Shown here in pieces: positions 12,301 through 22,800 of a stretch of 64,000 bases of DNA. The translations under genes were made by a program, and so were the position numbers. The stretch's first letter is position 1; every line of letters starts with the position of its first letter. The stretch is from Mytilisepta virgata (Eukaryota > Mollusca > Bivalvia > Mytilida > Mytilidae), in NCBI GenBank assembly GCA_028015205.1, contig CM051517.1:43287135-43351134 (forward strand), written 5' to 3'. The notes under the pieces are model-generated. The model saw nothing but the letters and a program-made list of their open reading frames with translations. It was not told the origin of the DNA and did not search any database.

Positions 12301-12795
12301 GGTCCTCTAGTTTGATTAGAAAATTATTTTGTTTTAAAAAAAAGATACATAATAATTGAATATGACTTCAACAAATAATTTATTTATGTAGATCAGTATT
12401 AAGCATTTGTAAAAAATACACCAAGAATGGTTAGAAGTGAAAAAAACACCCAAGATGTTCTCATGTATGCCATCTTAGAGTGACATTAATGTCACAATCA
12501 TAATTCTTTAATAAAATAACAATGGCTTAAGTTAATCATTTGAGGCTTAGAAAAATTTGTGAGTAACATTCACTTCGGTCAGCTCGGAAGCAATTTATGT
12601 AAGACCGATTTTCTATTTTCAGCGGAGAGTGCAGCTTTGTCAACAATAAAGAATGCTATTAAAGGTTTTGAGGATTTGAACATCATTAACATTTATTATG
12701 CAGGGAACATAAGAATGGTTGAATTGAAAGATTATTTCAAGGTGTGGAATAAACTGAACTATTATCTAGAAATGTTGGAAAGTTTGAGAAATTGA
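3391..12795 (+). CDS. GPAM: Glycerol-3-phosphate acyltransferase 1, mitochondrial-like, C-terminal exons (5' partial)
   Basis: GPAT1 acylates sn-glycerol-3-phosphate at the outer mitochondrial membrane, the first step of glycerolipid synthesis. Four coding exons are visible: 3391-3507, 6762-6888, 7402-7470 and 12623-12795 (TGA stop). All are flanked by AG/GT and phases agree, giving 161 codons. The first has an acidic run (WNDDDDENED). The second gives LLFLYSVLAPILESYYLTAL, matching the FLxxLLxPLLEAY segment of animal GPAT1. The last gives SESAALSTIKNAIKGFEDL, matching the C-terminal AESATxxxxKNAVKMFKDIG segment. The HX4D acyltransferase domain is encoded upstream of the window. Introns here carry a Tigger element and three tandem-repeat elements, one split by a Helitron. 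The second exon has been partly triplicated. Assignment rests on remembered family similarity of the C-terminal region. Confidence 0.82.
3508..4200. other. GPAT1-like intron, unique sequence
   Basis: AT-rich intron sequence directly after the first visible exon. I see no coding region or clear repeat. The open frame at 3882-4166 has no recognisable motif and is within chance expectation for this base composition. Confidence 0.5.
4201..5085. repeat. Non-autonomous repeat with about four ~165-bp internal tandem units
   Basis: The segment opens with a more GC-rich head (GGGCCCTGCCATGGG, then repeated CCGTC/TCCGTC words) and closes with GCCGGCGGGGCCATT at about 5044-5058. Between lie four successive copies of a unit containing GTATGATAACTTAAGATTG, CACAGATTTTCATAAATTTT, GATCAGAGGAAGGTCC and TATGAAAAAATGCATATTTT, at roughly 4287, 4453, 4622 and 4794. 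No protein-coding capacity was seen. The architecture matches other repeats in this window, but the sequence is a distinct family. Confidence 0.75.
5169..5219. repeat. Short inverted repeat (hairpin)
   Basis: TGTAAAAGCCTTG at 5169-5181 is repeated in exact inverse as CAAGGCTTTTACA at 5207-5219, with a 25-base loop. It lies in a GPAT1-like intron. It could be a small foldback remnant; no function is implied. Confidence 0.6.
5456..6705 (+). repeat. GTGAGTGATACAGG-family element with ~160-bp tandem units (copy 1)
   Basis: The head reads GGCCATGTGAGCTATTGCC followed by CACTTGGCGTCCGTCG, and the tail reads CCAGGTGAGTGATACAGGG near 6667-6685 then GAGCCTCTTG. The interior holds four to five copies of a roughly 160-bp unit (words ATCTCCAAAACTATTTGAGA, GAAATGTTTGCCATGTTGA, CCCATTTAGGAGTTATTGCC), with CCCTGAAATTT starting near 5757, 5922, 6080, 6239 and 6399. 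Head and tail are shared with the elements at 7606, 9346 and (inverted) 32474, so this is a dispersed non-autonomous family. No coding sequence is present. Confidence 0.8.
6811..7095 (+). repeat. Tandem triplication of the 3' part of a GPAT1-like exon with its splice donor
   Basis: The functional exon (6762-6888) and its donor GTAAGTGTGAAG are followed directly by two further copies of about 101-107 bp, at about 6907-7007 and 7008-7095. Each contains CTGGAATCATATTACTTAA, GCTCTACACATTAGTAGAGA and TCTGACTGTAGAGTTACCAG. Copy 2 keeps the GTAAGTGTGAAG donor; copy 3 ends at the exon edge and lacks it (CCAGATCTTG). The copies differ at only a few bases, so the duplication looks recent. Neither extra copy carries the upstream acceptor of the real exon. 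Confidence 0.92.
7606..9345 (+). repeat. GTGAGCGATACAGG-family element with ~150-bp tandem units (copy 2)
   Basis: It begins TAGCTCGACGGCCCCAAAAG then GCCATGTGAGCTATTACC, and ends ATCCAGGTGAGCGATACAGG near 9308-9327 followed by GAGAGCATCTAG. The body repeats a unit of roughly 150-170 bp with words CAACCAAGATGGCCACCACA, TTTAACATAGGACC, CTTCTTGTCTGAAAC and ATGGTCCTTAGATGGTCCTC. An unrelated AT-rich stretch (about 8118-8590) interrupts the array. No coding sequence was found; open frames here are products of the repeat. Confidence 0.8.
8118..8590. other. AT-rich segment interrupting a tandem-repeat element
   Basis: The tandem units stop at CACAACAGCGTAAC (about 8115) and resume at about 8590 with TTAACTTAGTTAAATATAGG. 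The intervening sequence is very AT-rich, with poly-T and poly-A runs, and does not resemble the repeat unit. It may be a nested insertion, but clear terminal repeats and a target duplication were not found. Confidence 0.4.
9346..12315 (+). repeat. GTGAGC-family element (copy 3), split by a Helitron
   Basis: A third copy starts immediately after copy 2 with TAGCTCACCTGGACCAAAG and ends TCCAGGTGAGCAATACAGGC near 12277-12296, then GGGGTCCTCTAG. Its tandem units (GATGGCCACCACAGCC, CTTCTTGTCTGAAACCAC) run to 10137 and resume at 12198. The 2060 bp between are a separate Helitron-like element. Confidence 0.75.
10138..12197 (-). mobile_element. Non-autonomous Helitron (copy A, 2060 bp)
   Basis: Read on the minus strand, it starts TCTATAATACTAAATTT, a typical Helitron 5' end, and ends with a GC hairpin (palindrome at 10150-10165) followed after 8 bases by CTAG at 10138-10141. 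The flanking bases are A before TC and T after CTAG, as expected for insertion between A and T without target duplication. A second copy lies at 49382-50746. No Rep/helicase coding region is visible, so it would depend on enzymes from elsewhere. Short frames inside (10072-10332, 11443-11706) show no recognisable domain. Confidence 0.88.
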
Positions 12796-12849
12796 CTGTA
12801 TTTGATGGATACATTGGAAGTCTAATTTTTACAAACATCAATTAAGAGA

Positions 12850-12929
12850 TAGGTAGAATCAGCGGAGGGCACCACTTTAAAGAAAATCAAGGTAGAATCA
12901 GCTGAGGGCACCACTGTAAAGCAAATCAC
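12850..12929 (+). repeat. Short direct duplication in the GPAT1-like 3' UTR
   Basis: AGGTAGAATCAGCGGAGGGC followed by ACCACTTTAAAGAAAATCA is repeated straight away with a few substitutions (AGGTAGAATCAGCTGAGGGC). The unit is about 40 bp, two copies, starting about 55 bp after the stop codon. Confidence 0.7.
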
Positions 12930-13043
12930 TTTCTATGAAAATTTCCACATCCTGAACAAAGTTTGTAAAATTAAAATCCCTTGAAAGTGATTTACATGTT
13001 TACCTGTTCATGTATAATTGTCAGAGATTTATGTTTTTGTTAA

Positions 13044-13049
13044 AATAAA
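13044..13049 (+). terminator. Candidate poly(A) signal of the GPAT1-like gene
   Basis: AATAAA lies about 250 bp after the TGA stop at 12793-12795. It is the first canonical hexamer in a region without coding sequence. In DNA this AT-rich, chance hexamers are common. Confidence 0.4.
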
Positions 13050-13059
13050 AAGACATTAA

Positions 13060-16000
13060 CTAAAAATGCGTGTTTTTTTCCAAAATAGGGTATATGTATT
13101 CCAATTATACTGAATGATTTTGGTGTTTTTTGTTTTATTTTTGGGATGTTCAGACAAACCAACCTTTAATTATAATTAGTGTTTGTCTTGTGCAGGCTGT
13201 TGCTCCTATTCACTTACTACCATATTAAATCATATGGGATATTGTCTCACTTAAACATACTCTATATCTTTTCATTTTTACAATAACTCATGTTTTTGAA
13301 TAAATTGGAAAACTTGTTTTCAAATTTCCAGGTACAGAAATGATTTTATCCATTTTTACTTTGGCCGGCTTTATGAAATGGGGATTTGTCCCTTTTGGTG
13401 TTTTTATGATAGACAGTAATTTGGCTTCCGATACAGCATTTTTTTCAGTTGGAAAAATCATCCATATTGGTAAAATAAGCAATCATTGAAATTTTGGAAA
13501 TGATAAGATATAAATATGGTGTCCAACAGTGACCTAGCAAGAAAAAAATAAGTAAACATAAAATCAAATCTCTTCAACAATTTTATTTCGGAATGTATAA
13601 TTGTATGTTATGAATAATTTATGTATACAGTATAAATAAAACTTAAAAGTCAATAATAAATATAATCCGACAAAAATTGACTAGAACAGCTCTATTTTGA
13701 TATCTGAAAACAACAGAATGACTGTAGACTGTTAGCACTTCAAAAAAACACCACTCTGATAAAAATTATGCTTCAAGTCACTGAATATTCACTCAAGATT
13801 TTCTATTTGTATACCACATAAAAACATATCTTCATAAAAATGGAAAACCATTCAAAATGGCAACAAGAGAAAATATGAAAAAATGGCAAATGAGAAATTA
13901 TGTGGTATATACCCATATTGTATATCTGTCATTACTACAAAGTGTAAAACTCACTTTGAAATGAATAACAAATTGCTAATTGGGGATTTATGCCACACCC
14001 CTCAAATGGTTATATTGTGCAAGCTGAATGTTCAGGAGAAACACTGATCTTCTGTTGGAAAACTGGTAATCCTTGGCAATAGAATTGAACAAACCACTTT
14101 GCCAAATGTAATATCAACTTGATATCCCTGATCATAATCTATAAGTTACAGTGAATACATTGATATGGCAATTTGAAAAATTTTATCAATGCAAAAATGT
14201 TAGTGACTTCTGTCTCTAAATAAATTTAGATTATAAAATTAGTCATTTGAACCAATTATTGAAACATAACAGATAAATATGAGGTAATTTATTATATTCT
14301 ACCACAATAATGATAAATAAAAAAAATACATACCATATTACAATTCAGCTCATGATAAAAACTGAATAATTTACAGGTAGACACTCAGAATAAAAAGTTT
14401 GCTGAGATAATGTTACTCGTGTTGAAATCATCAGCAAACTTATGGCTTTCATGAATTAATTTTTAGTTTTCAGGGTATAATAGTAAATATAGTAGACATT
14501 CAGTGGCTCAAACACCTCAGGGACCAATTGAAAACAGTTTTTTAATAGAAACTGATGTGTTTCACAGTTTGATCGACAGAGATTTCACTGTAAAATTTAT
14601 AAATAAATAATTACTATACAAAATGTAAGCACTAAAACATGTTCTACTCTTTTTGTAAAATGTACACAGTTATACTGCTCTAGCCTAGAATACTACTGGT
14701 AAGCAACTAAAAATTTTAAATAAAAATGTATATATTTTCTAATATGAAAATGTGTCAAAAATTCTATAGACAAAATTCTTTAATAAAAATAATGCTAGTT
14801 CTAGGTTTCCTCTGACAGTTACTGATTTTGCAGTATATATTGATATATCAACCTAACAAATATCCTAAAAACAAGATGTCTTCAGAGGAAGTTAAGTTTA
14901 CATAATGCTTACAGTAAGAAAGACTGGTTAACATACATATTGTATAATTTAACTGAATTAGTAACTTGAACATAATTTATATTTTTTTACATACTGGTTT
15001 AAGTAGACTGAATTAGACATCTGCTGGCTAATACTTGCACTCCTTTTTCCCCATTATGAAGCCATTCAGGTTTACAGGGCAAACTGAAGATTAAATATTC
15101 TTCTGAATTTTCTAATTTTTAGTAAAGACAGGTAGGATGACACCATACATTTAACATTTATGACAGTGATAATGATAAGGATGTACAACCAGATAATAAG
15201 GAAGAAGAGAATAATGATAAATATGGTCAGCTGGATGTTACCAAATTTTTACATTTGAAAAGATAACCATAGAAGCCACCCTGAGGCTGCAAATTCCCAT
15301 GCCACAAACAAAAATGCATGTCCAAGGTCAGAGAAAAAAATACTCATGGTTACAAAAGTAAAAATGAAGGCTTCCAGTTCAGCGGGGAGGAGGGGGGGGG
15401 GGGGGGGGGGGGGGGACTCAATGATATTTAGATTCGGGTCAAGATTTTACAAAACCAGCTAGATTTCGTGTCGGGATTTTTTGTCACTCTGGAGAATTCC
15501 AGTCGGGATTTAAAATATTTCTGAAGATTTTTATAAAGCACTGATGAGAATTCAGGTTGACTTTTCATATTGTTAAATGTATGAATCTGTCTCATCATGG
15601 TAACTGCCTTTTATTATTTTTGCATTATTTGGGACATGTAATTTTAGCTTTCCTGGATATTTTCGGGTCACAAATTCGATATAACGTGGATAATTTCGGG
15701 TAGGATTTCGAGTTCCCTGTCATAAAATGGTCAAGTTACAGATTTTCCATTAACACTGTTTGGATCTATTGACTGCCCACACCTGGGCATGCCATACTTT
15801 GGGCAAACTATAATGTAGGATGGCGACATCATAACATGGATATAAACATCTGATTCCGAGAAATATGTGATATAAAAATCTGTGTTTAATTTTAAAGCTT
15901 TTACCTCAAATCAAAATGACTATAAATCTGCAACATAACAGATAATTATGTACGATAACAAAAAATGAGCTATCAAGTTGACTGCAAACCAAAGTTTCCT

Positions 16001-18570
16001 TCCTCTCTGTTCAGAGCCGCCTGCCCAACCGACATCTTAACATTGTCAAACTGATAAGTGCATTCTTTTTGTTGGAAATTCTGGTTAATAAAACTATATG
16101 CCTCCAAGAGCCTTTATAGCTAATATCACTTATCTTGCTAATTTATATAAAAGTTTCAACCTATCTTTTCTGATTTTAGTATGATCACACCCTTAAACAT
16201 TTTTAGTACAATGTTATAACAATTCAAAAAACTTTTTTGTTTCAAACAGTATAATATTACAATAGCCCACAAAGATCAGCTGTGTAATTCTGAATATAAT
16301 GTTTATACTGATGATATAAACAAGGAATCTTAGTTGTAACCTAAGAAGAAATATTCACAAAATATTACAAAACAGACACGAAATGAATATATATTTATAG
16401 AGAGTTAAAAAATGTAAATAGTGTTTAAATGAACTCTTTGGCAAGAAGGTTAATTGCAAAATGTATACATATATATAGCAAAAGATAAGCAACCCTACAT
16501 TTCAAATTGCCAATTTTATAAAAGCAAGATATTCATGTTCTTCATGCAAAATATGCATTGTACTTATAAGCTGATGAGATTTATTTATAAAATATTTATC
16601 TTCTTGAGATAATCTGACTTTCAAATTTACTTCAATTTTCAGAAGTTAAAATGTAATGCTTGCTGGGTATTGTAGACCATAAATGAGCACATGATCATTC
16701 AAAATCTGCCAATGGTCCAGGCAAAGTACCTTTAAGCATACAACAATAACTTATAAATGGAAAAAGGAATGTGTATATTTTGAAAACTAATGGAAAGATC
16801 CTTTTATATCACACTTTTTCATGTATATTACAGGCGCACTGACTTTGAATAGCTACAAAATGGTCAAATAAGATAAAAATAACCAACTGAAAAACATGAC
16901 TATGTCAAACACTATGCAGTCCTCAATACCAAAATATTTTGATGGAATTTGTATTTATTAAAATTTTAAAATTCTACCATTTATTTTTGTTAACATAGAT
17001 TGCATTCAAAATTAATTTGTTTAAATTTGTGATAAACTGGTTCAAGGACCTCTGACCTTTTAGTGTATAAACTACATGTTGCAAAAGTATGACTGTTTCA
17101 AAATTGAAAGAATTAAACTTACCAAATAATACAAAAGGATGGCTATATTTTGGGATCATAATAAGTCTTTATAAACTCTGAAAACTGAACTAATGAGGGT
17201 GGATAAATGTCACAATTAATATATGGTTAATTTGTAAAATCTGTTTCTCTCATAATTTAATGTAAAATGATGTAAGATTAAAATATATCAAAGATCTGGT
17301 GGGAAACTACACAATCATGGTTAACCAACATTTACTAAATCAGTTAAGAGAAATATATACATTTATGGATAAAGAATTAAAGAACAAATCTTATATCTAA
17401 AACAGATTTTATATGAAAAATATAAGGCCATCTAAAATAAATTCTCTGGTTCTCAGACAACTGATTGTTTAAAAATGGCATGGTAGATTTTTTTTTTTGC
17501 ATTTCCTATCAAAAGAGGCAAGGCATTTTAAGTTAAGGTGTTTAATTCTGCAACATACATATCACTCCTATGATGTTTCGCATATACAAAAGGCTTGAAT
17601 ATTAAAATATTTTATGATAACTTGAAAGCACAACCTCTGTATAGAATATGTAGAAACATGATCGTTTTCTTATATTCGTTTAGACTTGATCAATGTTGCA
17701 AAATACTTAAACACTGAATCCGGGTGGGCAGACGCCTGAAAAGTACGATTGATGCTAATTTCATATTAATTCTCAAAAAATACTGGTATGGTGGAGATTA
17801 TTTCCAGGAAACCAAATAAACTTGTAACATTAGCAAATTTTTGAGTAGGAGGCAGAAGTGTCTGGCAACCAGATATTTAGTTTATTTAACCTAACAGAAC
17901 CATGGTTACAACACATTTTGTGATTCAATAATCTAGTTGAAAAAAAATTAATCTAATGTCCTTTTTTTTGGATAAGTTGCAAAAATGTGTGTCAAATGTT
18001 GGCTTCCAGCATAAGACTTTTTTTTTAAATGTGGTGTATAGAGAAAAAAGCATAAGCAAATTTTCATCAAACAAAATCACAAAGATTTATTAAAAAATTG
18101 ACACATTAATTCTTTCGAACATATACTGTAGAACAAATTTTAAGTAATAAAATGCCAAAAAAAAAACAAGAAAAAAATTGCATTTGGTTATTTACAAAAA
18201 ATTAATAATTAAAGCATCAAAATGTATAATAATTCTAATATGAAAAACATGTAAACATTCTACAAAATTGTACATGATATATAAAGAGATTCTTCATAGT
18301 AAATCAATAAGTCATGAAAAGAGAGAAAATTATGGCATTTTTTAACAAAAGTAGACAAACTAAATTTCTTGCCTGGGTAAGCATGTAGACATTTTAACTC
18401 AAAGGAAATGCATTTAAAAAAAAATAAGATATGGTCATTTGTCTGAAACATCTGAGGGAAGTCACTCAAGCCTAAAATTGTGTCCATGGTCAGCTATCAG
18501 GTCCCAGACTCGTATAAACCCACCATAAAATATCTTTAGACCACACAAAGTGGATCTACATATTAAATTT
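13060..18570. other. Convergent intergenic region / possible long 3' UTR
   Basis: This lies between the GPAT1-like stop and the SLC24A5-like stop. It is AT-rich with no recognisable exon on either strand. It may hold a long 3' UTR of the exchanger on the minus strand; AATAAA on that strand occurs for example at 18086-18091 and about 13579. A G homopolymer lies at 15392-15415, followed by sequence rich in TCGGGTC/TCGGGATTT words (about 15430-15720) that looks like old repeat. Confidence 0.45.
15383..15415 (+). repeat. G-rich tract with 24 consecutive G
   Basis: GGGGAGGA is followed by an uninterrupted run of G from 15392 to 15415. It could form a G-quadruplex on the plus strand. The exact length is likely to vary between individuals and reads. 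Confidence 0.9.
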
Positions 18571-18599
18571 GCTGATGACTTATTTGTGAAAATGGTATG

Positions 18600-19345
18600 C
18601 AAAATCATTCAAGCTGCAATCAGGTCAAGGTATGGTGACAGGTGTTAGACTGGCATGTACCAAACAAGAACTATCTATAGACCAAATGTATTAGTTTCTG
18701 AGAAGTGGACTTAATCTAAACAATGTAACACAAGTCACTCGAGCATGATGTAGAGGTCAAGATTGGTCAACACATGTCAGACATCCCTCAAGCATGAAAT
18801 TGTGGTCAAGGTCTGAAGACAGGTGTCACACTGGCATGTACCCAACAAGAAATATCTGTAGACCAAATATGGTGAGTCTATGTATTACAGTTAATGAGAA
18901 ATAAACTTAACCACGAAAATGTGATGCAAGTCACTCAAGCATGAAATTGAGGTAAAGGTTGGAGACAGATATAACACAAGTTATTCAAGCATGAAATCAG
19001 GTCAAGGCCAGGTGACAACTGTCAGACTGGCATGAACACAACAAGAACTATCTATAGATCAAATATATGTAATACAGTTGCTGAGAAAAGGACTTAATCT
19101 TGAAAATGTAACACAAGTCACTCATGCATAAAATCAAGGTCAGATATGGTGGGTATAAATATTACAGTTCCTGAGAAATGGACTTATTCATGAAATGTGA
19201 TGTAAATCCCTCAAGCATGAAATTATGGTCAAGGTCTGGAGACAGGTGTCAGACTGGCATGTACCCAACAAGAACTATCTATAGACCAAATATGGTGAGT
19301 CTATGTATTACAGTTAATGAGAAATAAACTTAACCACGAAACTTA
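18600..19345. repeat. Degenerate tandem repeat, ~190-230 bp unit, about four copies
   Basis: Each unit contains GGTCAAGGTCTGGAGACAGG, AGACTGGCATGTACCCAACA, AGAACTATCTATAGACCAAA, TATTACAGTTAATGAGAAAT and GTCACTCAAGCATGAAAT with substitutions. The GACTGGCATG word recurs near 18649, 18831, 19022 and 19250. Strongly diverged relatives appear at about 24170-24490 in the exchanger gene. No coding capacity was seen. Confidence 0.75.
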
Positions 19346-19895
19346 GACACAGATTTTACAAATGTTTATGTAGTCAATGAACCATGAAAACGATGTCAAT
19401 ATCATATGATAAGTATACGGATGCAAATTTTATATGATAATGCATCTGTGAAACAAAGATCTCAAGTGTAGGTATTACATGTGAAAAGTATTAAGGTTTT
19501 AAAACAGTTTTAAAAAGTTTACAGGGTCTCCACTGGAAAGTAATACCTATATCTTGAATTTCGCAACATTCATCACGAGACAAAAATCAACTGCAATAAC
19601 AAAATATTTCTTTTCTGGTTTTGAGACATATCAAAAGGGTTATTACAATAAAGATTTAACATAAATATATACATAGAGGTTAGACATTATCTACAAAGAA
19701 AAAAAGAATGACTAACAATTATATATATATTTTCGAAAGAAAAGATGGATCTATGAACTACATATGATCAAATTTAACATAAAAATTTTACACTTCATAA
19801 ATATGACTAACAACTGTATCAATATGTATCAAATAGAAAGGGTGCATCTATGAACTTCATTGTATCAAATCTAAAATTTAACAATAAATAAACAG

Positions 19896-22800
19896 TTAAT
19901 AATTTGTAACACACTCTTTTGGATGAACATACCCAAAAACATTAAACTCGTACAATGCCGTGAGTACTGTAAACAGTAGGTATACAAGCATTAAAACTAA
20001 ACCATATTTCTTTGTCAGCTTCCAACCATTTATATGAGTTGCCAGCAGTAAAAATACCACTGTTAACAATAAAGTCAGAGTGGAATATAACAAACCTGAA
20101 AATAAAGTAAAAATTGCTAACTGTAAGGGCATAAAAAAAATTAATTGAAAATCTGAAAAAAAGTCAACTATTTCTTTAACTAAGAACCCTAAAGGTGCAT
20201 TTACACGATATAATTTTCCATTCGATTTTCATTCAAATTTTACCTGTGCACCTGCTTTCGACTAAAACCGTACCGTGTGAACACTAAAATCGGAAGTCGA
20301 ATGTCAAGTCGAAATGTCGTTTTGAAATCGAAACCTACGCTATTTCCATTCGATTTTTTGACTAGAATCGGATCGTGTGAACGCCAAATCGACTAAATGA
20401 ATTAGTCAATTGAAAAAAATCAAGCAAATAATTTCAATCGACAATATTCCAATTTTCATATCATTTTAAAAGTTTTTAATTCGTAAAAGGAACAGTGTTA
20501 TCTTTTATTCATAAAACTGGACTATTCTGCACCTACGGTATATGTAATGTCAAACTAAGTATTAAATTAGCAAATTTAATAAAATTATTCTTTCAGATAG
20601 TGAAGTGGCCATAATACAATGTTCGTACATTTTTCCTGAAAATTAAGTCTTTTTTCCATAAATTCTCACTAATTCATTTTTGGTTAGATTTTGATGAAAT
20701 TTTTACCATTGATCGCAGACTTCATTGTAGTTTTTTTTTTAAAATAATTTTTACTGAATTTTGCGAAAGACCATTTTATGCGTTGTCATTATTTTTAATT
20801 TAGAAAAGGACAATTCAATATACCTGTTTGCATCTGAACTTCAATATTTATATATTTTGATTCATTACCATTTCAAAACTACAAATCACAATTATTTGAG
20901 AAAATTGTCAAAAGAAACAGCAAATAATTTTATTAAAATATGTAGAACCAAACAGAAATTATTGAGAATTTTTCAAGTAAGATGGTATTAAATTAAATAT
21001 ATAGGAAAATGTTCGTGTGGAAACTAAATTATTGACACTTACTGTACGTCACATATGGTTCGTTATTTGTTTTTACATGAATCTCATATCGGACTCCCCC
21101 CTTTTTAACGATAAAACCTTTTATTATAAATTACCTATTTGAACTTACGAGTGCAACGTGCAATGCAACGCATATGCGCGTTTGTCGACACTCATTCTTC
21201 AGACATGGCTGACATGATAGCAGTTGAAATTCTTGACAATAATGAAGAACAGAAGATATCAGAGGACCTAGACTTCAATGATCTCTATGTATGGGACGTA
21301 TTTTTTTTAGAAATAAAAATCTTCAGAGGAAACGGGCTCTAGAGCAAAAATAAATATGGGAGTTCGATCTATATACATATATGTCATAAATATATATTTG
21401 ATATTTCATGTTTTTACATTTAAATCACTCTATTTTTAGAACTAAAAAAAACTATCTAATGTTGCATCAATGTTGTTTTCTTTTATGCATTGTTGGATAA
21501 CTCGTATAAATGCATAAGATACCGTGACGTAAGGTTCCCAAAGGGTACTTGGATTGTACATTGTTTCCATTCTAAAACAAAATCTCTCTGTTTTTGGGCT
21601 ATTTTAACAGGCTGTCGTTTCCTCTTTTTAACCTCTGTATGAAGCAGAATTTCAGGAATATTTGATATCCAACCGGTTTAGTGTATAAAAATAAAAGTAC
21701 GCCAAAGTGATGATACAAATATTCGGAAATATTGCAATTTGTTTTTCTGTTCAAAGGGTCATGTGAACTATTGCCATCAGTTTGCGTCTGGCGTCAGACG
21801 TCGTTATCGTCGTCCAACTGTTAATATTTCACATTTTAATCTTCTTGTTTGAAATAACCGGCCAGTTGGAACAATAATTTGGTAGAATGGTCCTTGGAAA
21901 CGGGTTTTGACATATCATTTTAGACTTCAAATGACAAATATTATCGAGGCATTTTGTCATATGTCAATTTTTCCAGTTGGAAAGTTCTCTCACATTTTGG
22001 TTTTCACTTTTCTTGGCTACTGTGAATCAGAATCCTGGGAGCTTCTGGTTAAAAGTTATTAACCAATCGCTAATCATTAATTCAATTATATCATATATTT
22101 TTTAATTTTGATAAGTTAATTGCTGATTACACATCATACAGATAATTTCGGATGTTGCTGCGTTTCGAAACATATTAAAAGCACCTGTTCAAATCTGTTC
22201 ACAATCGAATGGAAAATCGTATCGTGTCAACAGAACGCTGTACGATTTACCTGGGCGACGGTATTAAATCGGATGGAAAATCAAAAGGAAAATCGTATCG
22301 TGTAAACGCACCTTAAAATTTATTTAAACTACATGTATATTTGCTTTTTCAGCAACCAATATAGAATTTTTTTAAAAATTCAAAACTACGAAAAACACCC
22401 AAAAACTTGAGTTGCTAGATGCAACACAATTTAATGTATTAACCAAGAAACAGATTTTCACTTTTAAGATAAATATTATTCAATAAATACCTTCACTATA
22501 TACTTTTATAGGTTTTCCATCATTTATTCCAGACTTTAGTACCCAAGGTACACCCATACAAATCAATATATCAAATACATTACTGCCTACAGCATTAGAT
22601 ACTGCCATATCACCATAACCTATAATACATATAAAATACATTACTGCCTACAGCATCAGCTACTGCCATATCACCATTACTTATAAAACATCAAATACAT
22701 TACTGCCTACAGCATCAGATACTACCATATCACCATAATCTATGAAACATATCAAATACATTACTACCTACAGCATCAAATACTGCCATATCACTATAAT

